Numbered from the stretch's first letter, positions 1 to 10,300 are shown. The stretch is DNA of 64,000 nt from DASZBX01 sp035943635 (GCA_035943635.1 DASZBX010000064.1:106845-170844); one strand, 5' to 3'. Numbers and translations: made by a program. The notes: generated by a model from the letters alone, not told the origin.

Positions 1-2
1 AC

Positions 3-1838
3 ACCTACAACACCCAGTCCGAGCTGGCCTCGGCCTGCTCCGCATCCACCTGCCCGGCCGGTGCCGGGTCGAACGCGTACACCTACGACCCGGCCGGCAA
101 CCGCCTGACCCAGAGCGCCGGCGGCACGAACACCACCTACGCCTACAACGCGGACAACCAGCTGACCAGCGCCACAACTGGTTCAACCGTGCAGGCGTAC
201 AAGTATGACGCCGACGGCAACGACACCGGCAACGGCACGGCCACCGACACCGTCACCTACAACGCAGTCAACCTGCCGGCCAAGGCCACCCAGGGGACGA
301 ACAACTACACCTTCGCCTACGACGCCCAGGGCGACCGGACCACGACCACGGACAACGGCGCCACGGTCGACACCGCGACCTGGGACCTGGACAACCCGCT
401 CCCGCAACTGGCTGTGGACAACTCCACAGCGGGCGGAACCGTGGCCTACGCCTACGACCCGTTCGGCGACGTGCAGTCCGAGACCACATCCGCGGGCACC
501 TCCTACGACACGCACGACTGGCTCGGCTCGGTCACCGACCTGACCAGCGCGACCGGCGTGGACCAGATCGCCGACTCCTACACCGCCACCGGTCAGGAGA
601 CGGTGAACCACCTGACCACCACACAGCCGCCGAACCAGTACGGCTACGCCGGATCGCTCGACGACCCCGCCCTGTCCGGCCTGCAGGACATGCGCGCACG
701 CCAATACGACCCGGCGACCGCACGGTTCACCTCCACCGACCCGGTCACCCAGCCGACGACCGACCCGTACCTGTCGCCGTACACGTACGCCGACGGCGAG
801 CCGACCGCGCTGACCGACCCGAGCGGGGACTCCGCGCAGGTGCCCTCGGGCTACTACCTGCCGGGCAGCCGGCAGCGGCACGACTTCGCGGTGCAGATGT
901 CGTACGACCAGCTGTCGACGAACTACGGCGCGAACAACGTGTACGCCGACCTCGGGGCGGCCTACTACGGCCCGATCGGCAAACTGCTGGCCCTGCCCGG
1001 CGCCGGACGCAACGGCGGCGGCGGCCAGCCGGACCTGGTCGTGCGCCAACCGGCCGCGCCCTCCGCCCAGACCGCCGCCGGCGCGGCGAACAACTGGCTG
1101 GTGTACGAGGTCAAGCCCGCCACCGAGGCCGGCGAGCAGGGCGTGGTGCGCAACGGCATCGAGTACAACGGCGACAACATGATCAACCAGCTGGGCCGGT
1201 ACCTCACCGGGATGCGCACCGCATACCCCGGGGCCCAGGTGAACCCCGGTCCGCCGGTCACGCCCGAGTCCGCCTACAACGCGGTCGACCAGAGCATCGA
1301 GGCCATCTTCAGCGCCCCGGACTGGGCCTCGTACGCCTCGGCCTACGCGAGCCCGGTGAACGCCGACATGGACGGGATCATCTTCTACACCAACTTCAAA
1401 CCGACCCGGAACAAGGTGCCGTCCAAGCAGTTCCCCAAGGCCCTGCCGACGATCAAACTGTTGATGCAGGAGTCCGGCAGCGACCTGTCGGTCGACGAGT
1501 TCCTCGATGCGCTGATGGATGGCCAGCAGGTGGCCAAACCGACGTGCCAGACCGGCGCGGACTCGGGCGCGACCAACCCGTGGCTGTGGCCGGCCGCCGG
1601 TGGGGCGGGCGCGCTCGGCGCGGGCGGCTACTACGGTTACCAGTTCTACCAGAACCGCCTCCCGGACTGGCTGAGCGATGACAGCATCAACGAGTTCCTC
1701 GACTCCCAGGGCGTACCGGACTCGGTCGTCGGCGGCGCCTCCGGGGACCTCGGCTTCGCCGGACTGGCCGCGGAAGGCGGCGAACTGATCGGCGGGGACG
1801 AGATACTGGACGGGTTGCTGATGCTCGCGTTCCTGTAG
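3..1838 (+). CDS. RHS-repeat protein, C-terminal part, with nuclease-like toxin tail (5' end outside window)
   Basis: The reading frame is open from the first bases of the window, so the N-terminus lies upstream. The first ~200 residues carry YD/RHS repeats (YTYDPAGNRLTQ, YAYNADNQLTSA, YKYDADGND) and end in the RHS core signature near nt 640-830 (YGYAGSLDDP, MRARQYDPATARFTSTDP, DPSGDS). RHS proteins are large shells that deliver a variable C-terminal toxin. The tail after DPSGDS contains PDLVV (nt ~1027), VYEVKP (nt ~1101) and QLGRY (nt ~1188). That order, D then ExK then QxxxY, matches the PD-(D/E)xK nuclease fold. A hydrophobic Gly/Ala segment (nt ~1585-1650) follows. The RHS assignment is firm; the nuclease assignment is inferred from motifs only. 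Confidence 0.85.
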   Translation, partial: TYNTQSELASACSASTCPAGAGSNAYTYDPAGNRLTQSAGGTNTTYAYNADNQLTSATTGSTVQAYKYDADGNDTGNGTATDTVTYNAVNLPAKATQGTNNYTFAYDAQGDRTTTTDNGATVDTATWDLDNPLPQLAVDNSTAGGTVAYAYDPFGDVQSETTSAGTSYDTHDWLGSVTDLTSATGVDQIADSYTATGQETVNHLTTTQPPNQYGYAGSLDDPALSGLQDMRARQYDPATARFTSTDPVTQPTTDPYLSPYTYADGEPTALTDPSGDSAQVPSGYYLPGSRQRHDFAVQMSYDQLSTNYGANNVYADLGAAYYGPIGKLLALPGAGRNGGGGQPDLVVRQPAAPSAQTAAGAANNWLVYEVKPATEAGEQGVVRNGIEYNGDNMINQLGRYLTGMRTAYPGAQVNPGPPVTPESAYNAVDQSIEAIFSAPDWASYASAYASPVNADMDGIIFYTNFKPTRNKVPSKQFPKALPTIKLLMQESGSDLSVDEFLDALMDGQQVAKPTCQTGADSGATNPWLWPAAGGAGALGAGGYYGYQFYQNRLPDWLSDDSINEFLDSQGVPDSVVGGASGDLGFAGLAAEGGELIGGDEILDGLLMLAFL

Positions 1839-1929
1839 CGGGCTCGGCGGGACCGGTTGGTACTTCGGAGGGCGGGCGTCGGCACACGGCGCCCGCCTTC
1901 CGCCGCGAACGACGGGAGGGAACGGCGCC

Positions 1930-2967
1930 GTGCTCAGACGCGAGGGCGATGGAGTGCGTTGGTGGATCGAACGCCAGGCGCTGCTGGGAAAGGCGGTCCC
2001 GCCGCCGTCCCTGGTCGCGGCCTGGTCCACGCTCAGCACGCCCACCGGAGCGGTCGAGTCGGCCGAGGCCGTGATCGCCCGGATCGAGGCCGACCCGGCG
2101 GCCGCGCGCTGGCGGCCAGGCCGCAGCCGGGTCAACGGCTACTGGAACGGCGAGCACGGCGCGGGCCGCTGGGACCAGGCGTCCCAGGTCCGGATCCTGG
2201 GCCGGGTCCGCGAACCGGACGGCGACGGGCTCGACCTGTCGTGGCACCTGCCCGACCCCGGCCGCCCGCCGGAGTACTACTGGGCCAGCACACTGAGATT
2301 GTCCGGCCACGCGCCCGGGCGGGCCGCCGGCGACCGGGCCGCGGGGGCGGCGGTCGACGCGTCCGGCGCCGGCCACTGGCGGTGGACGCTGGAAGCCGCG
2401 GCCGGCCGGTTCCGCGGGCCCGACCTCGACCTGGCGGCCGACCTGTTCACCGCGGTCCTGCACACGGTCGCCGAACGCCGCGAGACCTCGTGGGGCGCGG
2501 TGCTGCACGACCACGTCGCCCGCAACCGGCCGCTGCCGTGCGAGCAGTACCTCGGCTTCGAGATCAACGAGCCCGAGGCCGGCCGGGTCGCGCGCGGCTA
2601 CTACTGGGCGAACCTGCTCACCGAGGGCCACCTGGCCGGTCTCGGCGGCAGTGCCGACGTGCGGCGGCGCTGCGGCCGGGCCGGCCTGGCCGCCGAACCG
2701 GTCGCCGGCCGCGACGCGTTGATCGTGCGAAGTGCCCGACCGCTGTCGCAGCTCGACGATGACACGCTCCGGACCTTGCGCGACGTGCTGCGGCCCGTGC
2801 TGGCCACGCGGCCGTACACCTATTACCAGGGACCGCCGATCCGGGTGCTCAAGGAGCCGGGCGCCGCCTCGCGCCGGATCCCGCCGGAGATCCAGAACCC
2901 ATGGTTCGAAGACGACGGTCCGATGAACGGCCTCGGCGCCGGGTATCGGCTCGTTCCCGACGAGTGA
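1930..2967 (+). CDS. hypothetical protein, candidate immunity partner of the RHS toxin
   Basis: 345 residues starting at a GTG with GGGAGG about ten bases upstream. It lies 91 bp after the RHS gene on the same strand, the usual place for an immunity gene. It has no signal peptide or membrane segment and is rich in Trp and Arg. Recognisable stretches include YWNGEHGAGRW near residue 70, EYYWAST near 115, and GFEINEPEAGRVARGYYWANL near 205. I do not recognise the family. The immunity role is inferred from position alone. It could instead be an independent cytosolic protein. Confidence 0.6.
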   Translation: MLRREGDGVRWWIERQALLGKAVPPPSLVAAWSTLSTPTGAVESAEAVIARIEADPAAARWRPGRSRVNGYWNGEHGAGRWDQASQVRILGRVREPDGDGLDLSWHLPDPGRPPEYYWASTLRLSGHAPGRAAGDRAAGAAVDASGAGHWRWTLEAAAGRFRGPDLDLAADLFTAVLHTVAERRETSWGAVLHDHVARNRPLPCEQYLGFEINEPEAGRVARGYYWANLLTEGHLAGLGGSADVRRRCGRAGLAAEPVAGRDALIVRSARPLSQLDDDTLRTLRDVLRPVLATRPYTYYQGPPIRVLKEPGAASRRIPPEIQNPWFEDDGPMNGLGAGYRLVPDE

Positions 2968-3205
2968 GGGCCACGGCCGGACGTCATCGCGGCGCGTGCG
3001 CCTCGGCTTGGCTGCGCAGGCACGTGCAGAGGAGGCCCGCCGTGACCGCCACCGTCTCCGCGTCCGCGACATCGCGCACTTACCCGTCGGTATCAGTACG
3101 CTGTTCGCTCCGCCCGACGTCCGGTGGCCGTGCCCGTCCGCTGACCGCAGGCCGGCCCCCCTCGCGCGGCCGACACCGTCCCCGACCCACTCCCAAGGAC
3201 ACGAC

Positions 3206-4477
3206 ATGAGCATCGACGACCTCCACGCCGCCGCCCCCGGCCGGCCGCGCCCGGCTGCCTTCGTGCCGGTTCCGCCGGCGAAAGGGGCCATGCCCGTGGT
3301 CGACGGCATCCTCTTCGCCGACCTGCTCCCGCCGGGGCCCGCCTTCGAGCTGACGGCCGCGATCCGCGCCTACGCCGAGCCCTACGTCGGGATCACCGCG
3401 GACGGCACGCCCACCCCCGGCCTGTACCGCCTGGCCGACACCGGACACCGGCCCGCCGCGGCGGTCGAGGCGGCCGACGCCTATCTCAAGGCCCTCACCC
3501 TGCACGAGCGCGCCGTCGCGCAACTGCCCATGGACTCCCCGGACTGGCGGCTGTGGACCAACGCCATCCCCACCTGGACGCCGAAGGGGATGCGGCTCGA
3601 ACGCCTGGCCGCCGACCGGCGGGACCTGGCGTTGGCCGTCGTCGAAGCGAGCCTGAGCCGGGAGGGCTACCACCTCGTCCGCGCCGCGATGCGGCTCAAC
3701 GGCGCCCTGGGCGAGCTGATCGACGACTACCGCGACACCCTGACCGAGTTCACCTACTGGTTCACGGTCTTCGGCGACCCGGCCTCCGGACGACCGTGGG
3801 GCTGGCAGCTGATGGGCCACCACGTCGACGTGCACTGTGTCTTCGTCGGCAGCCAACTCGTCCTGGCCCCCGTGTTCCTCGGTGCCGAACCGACCTCCAG
3901 CGAGACGGGCCGCTACGCCGGCGTGCACGCGTTCGACGACGAGACCGGACACGGGCTGAGATTCCGCCGTTCCCTCACCGAGCAGCAGGAGGGCAGCTTC
4001 CTGCTGAGCCGATCCGTCGCCGCCGCCGACCTGCCGCCCGAACTGGCCGGGCCCTGGAACGGCCGGCACCTGGCCGGCGCCGGCGGCGACAACCTGATCC
4101 TGCCGCCGGAAGGGATCGCCGGCGCGGACCTGTCCGCCGCGCAACAGGACTTCTTGCTCGACCTGGTGCGGGTCTACCTGCGCCGACTGCCTGCGGTGCA
4201 CGCCGAACGCAAACTGGAGGAGGTCGCCCGCCACCTCGACGACACCCGCTTCGTCTGGCGCGGCGGCCACGACGACGTCTGCGCGTTCTACTACCGCATC
4301 CACTCACCGATCCTGCTCGTGGAGTACGACAACCACCCCGGCGTCTTCCTGGCCAACGAAGAACCTGCGCGGTACCACGTGCACACGATCGTGCGCGAAC
4401 CTGGCGGCAACGACTACGGCAAGAACCTCCTGGCCCAGCACTACGCCACCCAGCACACACCTGACAACGACCACTGA
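3206..4477 (+). CDS. DUF3500 family protein
   Basis: The ATG at 3206 follows AAGGAC and gives 423 residues. The open frame extends further upstream but that part is low-complexity. The C-terminal half carries the conserved blocks of the DUF3500 family: WGWQLMGHHVDVHC near residue 196, RFVWRGGHDD near 349, and FYYRIHSPILLVEYDNHPG followed by HVHTIVREPGGNDYG near 362-410. The repeated His/Asp/Glu-rich blocks look like a metal or active site, but no reaction is established for the family. It has no signal peptide, so it is probably cytosolic. It converges on the LysR gene downstream; the short gap holds three imperfect copies of a GTCGGC(G/A)GG(A/G)CTC-like unit. Confidence 0.85.
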   Translation: MSIDDLHAAAPGRPRPAAFVPVPPAKGAMPVVDGILFADLLPPGPAFELTAAIRAYAEPYVGITADGTPTPGLYRLADTGHRPAAAVEAADAYLKALTLHERAVAQLPMDSPDWRLWTNAIPTWTPKGMRLERLAADRRDLALAVVEASLSREGYHLVRAAMRLNGALGELIDDYRDTLTEFTYWFTVFGDPASGRPWGWQLMGHHVDVHCVFVGSQLVLAPVFLGAEPTSSETGRYAGVHAFDDETGHGLRFRRSLTEQQEGSFLLSRSVAAADLPPELAGPWNGRHLAGAGGDNLILPPEGIAGADLSAAQQDFLLDLVRVYLRRLPAVHAERKLEEVARHLDDTRFVWRGGHDDVCAFYYRIHSPILLVEYDNHPGVFLANEEPARYHVHTIVREPGGNDYGKNLLAQHYATQHTPDNDH

Positions 4478-4519
4478 CGATTCCGGTCGGGATTCGTCGG
4501 CGGGACTCGTCGGCAGGGC

Positions 4520-5422
4520 TCAGGACTCCGTCCCGCCGAAGCCGGCCGCCGCCGTGCGCAGCGCACCGAGCAGGCCGTCGATCACGGCGTCTGCGCGGTC
4601 TTCGCGCAGCAGCGCACAGATGGTGACTGTCAGTTCGGGCTCCACCGGGCGGAAGGCCATGCCCGGCACCCGGTTGGCAGCGGAGATGGTCGAGGCGTGC
4701 AGGCCGACGAGCCGGCCTGCGGCGACCTGCATCACCAGTTCCTCGTACCGGGGCACCTCCTGGACGTCCGTGTGGTTCAGGCCCGCTTGGGCGAAGGCCA
4801 GCTGGATCTGGCCGGACAGGAACGCGTTGTCCCGGCGGGGCGTCATGAGCACCTCGCGGCCGATGAGCTGTTCCAGCCGGACCGCGGAGTACCCGGCGAG
4901 CGGATCGTCGTCGCAGAGCACGATGACCATGGGCAGTTCACGCAGCACGACGCTGCGCAGCGGGGGAGCGCTGCGCACCGCCCAGCACAGCCCGATGTCC
5001 ACCGAACCGGCGGCGACCGCGCGCTGCTGTTCCTGGGTGTGCATCAGGACCGGCCTCCACCGCACGGCGGCATCGCCGTCCCGCGGCACGGCGGCGTGCA
5101 GCGCGGGCAGCAGGAGATGCCCGAGCTCGGGTGTGTGGGCGATGCGCAACTCGCGCTGCCGCCGCCCGCGGGTGAGCGCCCTGGCATGCGCGCGCACCAG
5201 CTGCTCGTAGGGACCTTTGACCTCCTGCAGGAACAGCCGCCCGTCCGGTGTGAGCTGCACCCGCCGGCTGGTGCGGTGGAAGAGCTGGCAGCCGACCGTG
5301 CCCTCGAGTGCGGAGACCGACTCGCTGACCGTGGCCGGGCTGCGGTGCAGCCGCTCGGCGGCGCGGCCGAAGTGCAGTTCCTCGGCCACGGCGAGGAAGC
5401 ACTCCAAGTGGACCAGGTTCAC
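4520..5422 (-). CDS. LysR family transcriptional regulator
   Basis: 300 residues when started at the GTG at 5422 (VNLVHLECFLAVAEELHFGR). The open frame extends upstream to 5503, but the family always begins close to this motif. The N-terminal winged helix-turn-helix is clear (FGRAAERLHRSPATVSESVS, then RRVQLTPDG). It is followed by a type 2 periplasmic-binding-like effector domain (DIGLCWAV, VLCDDDPLAG, VLMTPRRDN). LysR proteins usually control a divergent enzyme gene. Here the 275 bp upstream contain no recognisable divergent gene, so its target is not local or has been lost. Confidence 0.92.
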   Translation of the reverse strand: MNLVHLECFLAVAEELHFGRAAERLHRSPATVSESVSALEGTVGCQLFHRTSRRVQLTPDGRLFLQEVKGPYEQLVRAHARALTRGRRQRELRIAHTPELGHLLLPALHAAVPRDGDAAVRWRPVLMHTQEQQRAVAAGSVDIGLCWAVRSAPPLRSVVLRELPMVIVLCDDDPLAGYSAVRLEQLIGREVLMTPRRDNAFLSGQIQLAFAQAGLNHTDVQEVPRYEELVMQVAAGRLVGLHASTISAANRVPGMAFRPVEPELTVTICALLREDRADAVIDGLLGALRTAAAGFGGTES

Positions 5423-5697
5423 GGCGACCCCATCCCATCGTTCGGTGTGGCCGAACAATAACATCGAAGAGTGCCCCTTGGTCAGGGGCGACGCGTGTAA
5501 CACAGTGGAAGCAGGTCGAGATCAACGAATTCGGCGCCGACATACGCTCGAGGTTCCCGCAGCGCTTCAAAAGCAGGTGATCGCCGACATCGCGATAGCC
5601 GATCTCGGTCACGCGCCGCCCGGCCTCGTCGAAGAGCGCCGGTGACCGACCCGCGCCCGCCGTCGGCGTGGAGGAACGCCTGCGGCGGTGTTCTCGT

Positions 5698-6309
5698 TCA
5701 GGCGATCCGGTGCTGCTCGGCTGCCTCGGGAATCGCGTTGTCGATGAGGACGGCCGCGATGGCGGCAGCGGTGGGGAAGGATTCAGCGTTCAGGACCCGG
5801 GTCCGAGCCGCGGCGCCGTCGAGAAGCAGGGCCAGTTGTTCGCCGAGCTCCTCGGGGTTGACTGCACCGGCGTCGCGGGCGGTGTCGGCCAGCCGCGCGG
5901 CCAGAGCCCTCTTGTAGTCACGCGCGAACTGAGACGCGGGGTGCCCAGGATCGTGCAGTTCGACGGTCGCCGCGATATACGGGCACATCGGTGTGAGCTC
6001 GTCCGTTCCGGACGCAGGCAGCTGGAAGGCGGCAAGGAGCCGTTCCCGGGGCGTGAGGTCGGGGCGGTCGAAGACTGCGGACATGATACCGGGATCGAAT
6101 CGGCGCAGGCACTCGGCGACCAGCTCGTCCTTGTTCGCGAAGTGCTGGTACGCCGTGCGCTTGGACACCTGGGCCGCCTCGCACAGCTGGTCCATGCCGG
6201 TGCGGTTGATGCCCTGGTCACGGAACAGCTGCTGGGACGCGCCGATGATGCGCTCGCGCGCGCCCCGCCCGCGGCGCCGGCCCTGAGGGCCCTTCTCCGG
6301 CTCTGTCAT
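5698..6309 (-). CDS. TetR/AcrR family transcriptional regulator
   Basis: 203 residues from the ATG at 6309 (MTEPEKGPQGRRRG); the longer frame to 6426 would run through the operator region. The N-terminal HTH is typical (RERIIGASQQLFRDQGINRT, VSKRTAYQHFANKDELV). The rest is an all-helical ligand domain (TetR_C) with CPYIAATVELHDPGHP. It is divergent from the SDR remnant starting at 6447. The gap carries the palindrome ACCGATCGGT at 6334-6343 close to its own start, the likely operator for autoregulation and for the lost partner. Confidence 0.92.
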   Translation of the reverse strand: MTEPEKGPQGRRRGRGARERIIGASQQLFRDQGINRTGMDQLCEAAQVSKRTAYQHFANKDELVAECLRRFDPGIMSAVFDRPDLTPRERLLAAFQLPASGTDELTPMCPYIAATVELHDPGHPASQFARDYKRALAARLADTARDAGAVNPEELGEQLALLLDGAAARTRVLNAESFPTAAAIAAVLIDNAIPEAAEQHRIA

Positions 6310-6333
6310 GCCTCCAGTATAGCCGAGTTCGGT

Positions 6334-6343
6334 ACCGATCGGT
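6334..6343. promoter_or_regulatory. candidate TetR operator
   Basis: ACCGATCGGT is a perfect 10-bp palindrome, set within GTACCGATCGGTGTAC. It lies 25 bp upstream of the tetR-type start codon, in the divergent promoter region. A second GTGTACATAA element occurs at 6342-6351 and again at 6396-6405 (as GTGTACATAA), forming a direct repeat. Binding is inferred. Confidence 0.6.
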
Positions 6344-6446
6344 GTACATAAATTGCGGACCGGTCGCCCCTCGGATACGTTAAGCACACAGAGCCGTGTA
6401 CATAAGGTCCACGGTGCTCCGGACACCCGACAATTCAGGAGTGATC

Positions 6447-6590
6447 ATGGGAAAGCTCGACGGCAAGGTGGCGGTGATCACCGGCGGATCGACCGGCATG
6501 GCGCTGGCCGGCGCCAAACTGTTTACATTCCACGCTCGGATACCGAACCCCGGCCGAGACACGAATCGCCTGGCAGCAGCGGATGTCTAG
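6447..6590 (+). pseudogene. short-chain dehydrogenase (SDR), 5' remnant
   Basis: An ATG at 6447 with AGGAG six bases upstream begins MGKLDGKVAVITGGSTGMAL. This is the start of a classical SDR with the TGxxxGxG nucleotide-binding turn, although the last glycine of the turn is missing. Similarity stops after about 26 residues (AGAKLF) and the frame ends at 6590, whereas SDRs are about 250 residues. The promoter, ribosome site and N-terminus survive next to an intact TetR regulator, so the rest was deleted. Confidence 0.8.
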
Positions 6591-6723
6591 GGCAGGATAG
6601 GCCAGCGGTGTGTGAAATGACGGCATAACTCCAAGTGGCGCGCTGCCCGAGAACGGCCACAGCCCCGCACCACACTCAGCACGGGGCCATGAACAGCAAA
6701 AACACCAAAATGCTACCGGAGGA

Positions 6724-7143
6724 TCAACCAGTGACGCAGCGCCAACTGTAGGGGTTGCCGTTGTCGAGGGCGATGGCGTCCGGAGTCGAGTGCTGCTGCG
6801 AGCAGGCGAGGTTCATGTTCACGCCGTACCAGGTCTGGCCTCCGTTGTAGCAGCGCCACGAGTACGCGTTGCCGGGTGAGACGAGCGTCGCGTTGAAGCT
6901 GGAACCGAAGTTGTACTGGCAGTAGGTCTGGACGTTCACGCTGCCGACGATCGTGTAGGCCGCGGCCGACTCGGCTCCGGCGAACGAGACGGCCACGGCC
7001 GCCGCGGCCAAGGCCCCGGCGGCGGCCCAGCGCTTCGGGCCGGCCGGCTTGCGGCGGGAGGCCGGAGCGAGCGGGGAAGCCGCGGCGGCTTTGGCCGGTA
7101 TGGTCGAGTGGATCTTCCGGTTCTGGTTCTGCAGTCTGGTCAC
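6724..7143 (-). CDS. small secreted protein with two YSWRC motifs
   Basis: 139 residues from a GTG at 7143, with AGAGGCAGG upstream. A long Arg/Lys-rich n-region (residues ~1-40) precedes a hydrophobic Ala/Val segment (RWAAAGALAAAAVAVSFAG) and an AxA-type cleavage site before AYTIVGS, so export is likely. The mature part of ~75 residues has four cysteines in the pattern YCQYNFGS, SWRCYNGGQ, LACSQQ, SWRC, suggesting two disulfides. The twice-occurring N-x-YSWRC suggests an internal duplication. Similar Cys/Trp modules end various actinomycete exported proteins. Function is unknown. It is divergent from the nSTAND gene. Confidence 0.75.
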   Translation of the reverse strand: MTRLQNQNRKIHSTIPAKAAAASPLAPASRRKPAGPKRWAAAGALAAAAVAVSFAGAESAAAYTIVGSVNVQTYCQYNFGSSFNATLVSPGNAYSWRCYNGGQTWYGVNMNLACSQQHSTPDAIALDNGNPYSWRCVTG

Positions 7144-7258
7144 AGCGCCTGCCTCTTCTGGTGGTGAGGGCGAGGGCGGGAGTCCCCGCCGTGTCGGGCG
7201 GCCGCGTCGGCGGCGCCCTCCATGAGAGAAGCAGTCCCTGGCGAAAGCCCGGAAGTGG

Positions 7259-7307
7259 TTGCCGCAATCCCGGTCGAGGTCGGACAATATTCGTACAACG
7301 TCGGACA
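7259..7307 (+). promoter_or_regulatory. candidate promoter and operator repeat before the nSTAND gene
   Basis: A TTGCCG (7259-7264) is followed 18 bases later by GACAAT, a weak -35/-10 pair. The octamer GTCGGACA occurs at 7279-7286 and again at 7300-7307, exactly 21 bp (two helical turns) apart, overlapping that region. The downstream protein has an N-terminal HTH, so self-binding is conceivable. This is inference from spacing. Confidence 0.35.
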
Positions 7308-7344
7308 GCGGAAGAACCGGTCGATGAAGGGCGGATGTATCCTC

Positions 7345-10300
7345 ATGCCCGATGAAACGCCAGGTCGGCAAGCTGGACTGGTGGCGGGGGTGGCCGACGT
7401 CCGGGACTTCGGCTGGCAGTTGACGCTCGTGCGCGAACGGGCCGGCCTGACGGTCCGGGAGGTGGCGAAGGCCACCGGCCTGCCGAGCAGCACGGTCGGC
7501 GACTACTTCGGCGGCAGGCATCTGCCACCGGTCAGAGCCGCGGATCTGCTGCCGGCCATTCTGGCGGCCTGCTCGGTCACCGATCCCGAGGTGGTCGCGC
7601 AATGGATGCGGACCCTGACCCGGATCCGGCACGCCACGGCCACCCGGAAAGGAGGGGAGGTCGCTCCGTACCGGGGCCTGGCCAGTTTCCAGCCGGAGCA
7701 CGCCGGCTGGTTCTTCGGCCGCGAGGAACTCACCGGGCAACTGCTCGGGCGGATCGCACGATCGGACCCGGGCGGCGGCGCGCTGCTGATCGTCGTCGGC
7801 CCGTCCGGCTCCGGTAAGTCCTCGCTCCTGCGGGCCGGGCTGATACCGGCGATCGACGCGATGGAAGCCGACGGACCTCGGATCTGGCGAACGCTGCTGC
7901 TCATCCCGGGCCTGCACCCGCTGCGGACGCTGCGCGAACAGATGGCCGCGATCACTGGACCGACCGTCGATGGCGACGGCGACGGCGACGGCGACGGCGA
8001 CCAGCCTTCCGAAACGGCGCACTCTGCCCGCCTGCTCCTCGTGATCGACCAGTTCGAGGAGGTGTTCACCACCTGCTCCGACCCCGACGAGCGCCGATCG
8101 CTCATCTCAGCCCTCGGCACCGTTGCCACCGAATCAGTTGTGGTCCTGGGCATGCGGGCGGACTTCTACCCCCACGCCCTGCAACACCCGCTCCTGGCCC
8201 ACGCCCTCCAGCACGCGCAAGTGGTCGTCGGCCCGATGAGTGACGCGCAACTGCGCCGCGCGATCCTCGAGCCGGCCCGCAAAGCGGACCTGACGATCGC
8301 CGAGGACCTGGTCGAGATCCTGCTGCGCGAGTTCGCCCCGCCCGCCGGGGACCACGCGGCCGGGGCCGCGCATGATGCCGGGGCGCTCCCGCTGCTCTCC
8401 CACGCACTGCTCGCCACGTGGAAGCTGAGCCGCCGGGGACGGCTGACCCTCGCCGACTACCGAGGCACCGGCGGCATCCACGGCGCGGTCGCGTACACCG
8501 CGGAAGGGGTCTTCGGCCAGCTGACCCCGTCGGAGCAGGACCTGACCCGCCGGTTGTTCCTGCGGCTGGTGCACGTGGCCGAGGACACCGCCGACACCCG
8601 CCGCCGGGTCGCCGTCAGCGAACTGCTCCCTGGCGGGGACCAGAACCACAGCCAAGAGCAGAATCACGGCCAAGACCAGAGCCGGAACCAGGTCCCCGAG
8701 CCGGATCTGGGCCCGGTGATCGCCAGATTCATCGGCCAGCGGCTCATCACCGCCGACTCCGACACGGTCGAGATCACCCACGAGGCGCTGCTGTCGGCCT
8801 GGCCGCGGCTGCGCGGATGGATCGACGCCGACCGGGCCGGGCTCCAGGTGCACCGCCGGCTCACCGACGCGGCCCGGACCTGGGACGCCGCCGACCGCGA
8901 CCCGCACGCGCTCTACCGGGGCAGCCGCCTTACCGCGGCCCGCGAGTGGGCACAGGACTCGGTGCACGCCCGGGATCTGAACGCGGTCGAGCGCGACTTC
9001 CTGGCCGACAGCGTCGACCGGGATCTCGCCGACGCCCGCGCCGTGCGCCGCCGCACGCACCGGCTGCGGCGACTCGTCGCCAGCTTGACCGCCCTGGTCG
9101 TCGTCTCCGGCCTGCTGACCGCCTATGCGTTCCACGAACGAACGGCGGCCACCATCCAGCGCGATCTGGCGATCTCCCGGCAGGTGGCCATCGAGGCGAA
9201 CCAGCTGCGTGGCAACGACGTCTCACTGTCCATGCAGTTGGCTCTCGCCGCCTACCGGATCGCGCCGACTCCCGAAGCCCGGGCCAGCGTGCTCGACAGC
9301 TACGCCGGTCCCGCGAGCACCCGCATGGTCGGGCCCGCCTCGGTCACGCAGTCCATCGCGCTCACCGCGGGCGGCCGGGTACTGGCCAGCGGGGGTACGG
9401 CTTCGTCAATCCAGCTGTGGGACGTGAGCCTGGGTGCCCGGCCCGTTGCAGCCGGGCCGCCGCTCACGGGCCACACCGGCACGGTCTTCTCCGTCGCGTT
9501 CAGCCCCGACGGACGGATCCTGGCCAGCGGCGGCGCGGACACCACGGTACGGCTGTGGAACGTGGCCGACCCCGGAAAGGCGGCAGAGCTGGGCAGACCG
9601 CTGTCCGGCCCCAGCGAGACCGTGTACTCCGTGGCTTTCAGTCCCGACGGGCACCTGCTCGCGGCAGGCGGCGCGGACGACCGGATCTGGCTGTGGGACG
9701 TGTCCGACCCGGCCCACCCGCGGGTGCTGGGCCCACCGCTCACCGGCGCGACCGGTTACGTGCAGGCCGTGGCGTTCAGCCCGGACGGCGACACCCTGGC
9801 GGCTGGCAGTCTGGACACCACGGTCCGCTTGTGGGATGTCGCCGCTCCGGGCCGTCCGATCGCGCTTGGACCGGCTCTGACCGGCCCGGACAAGGGCGTG
9901 ATGGGCGTGGCGTTCAGCCCGGATGGACGCACCCTCGCGGCCGGCAGCGCCGACAAGACGGTCCGGCTGTGGAACATCACTGACCTGCGACACCCCGCGC
10001 CGCTCGGGCCCGCGCTCACCGGCCCGGCGAGCTGGGTGAACTCGGTCGCGTTCAGCCCGGACGGCCAGAGCCTTGCGGCCGGAAGCTCCGATGACAAGGT
10101 CTGGGTCTGGAACCTGGCTACCCGTGTGGTCACGGCCTCCCTGCCCCATCCCGCACCCGTCACGTCCGTCGTCTTCGAGCACGACGACCATACCGTGGCG
10201 ACGGGCGCGGCCGACGGCGTCGCACGCATCTGGGACCTGCCCGGGCCGATCATGACAGGGCCCACACAGCCGGTGTTCAGCGCGACCTTCGGCACCGGCG

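Noticed and set aside
183..2135. 650-residue open frame on the minus strand opposite the RHS gene
   Set aside because: Its protein is Val/Arg/Gly low-complexity, a typical antisense shadow in high-GC DNA; the plus strand has clear RHS motifs.
5423..5697. Possible divergent target gene for the LysR regulator
   Set aside because: No frame with a ribosome site or recognisable sequence is present in the gap.
7970..8000. GGCGAC hexanucleotide run as a phase-variation tract
   Set aside because: The unit is six bases, so copy changes keep the frame; it encodes an Asp-Gly linker inside the nSTAND domain.
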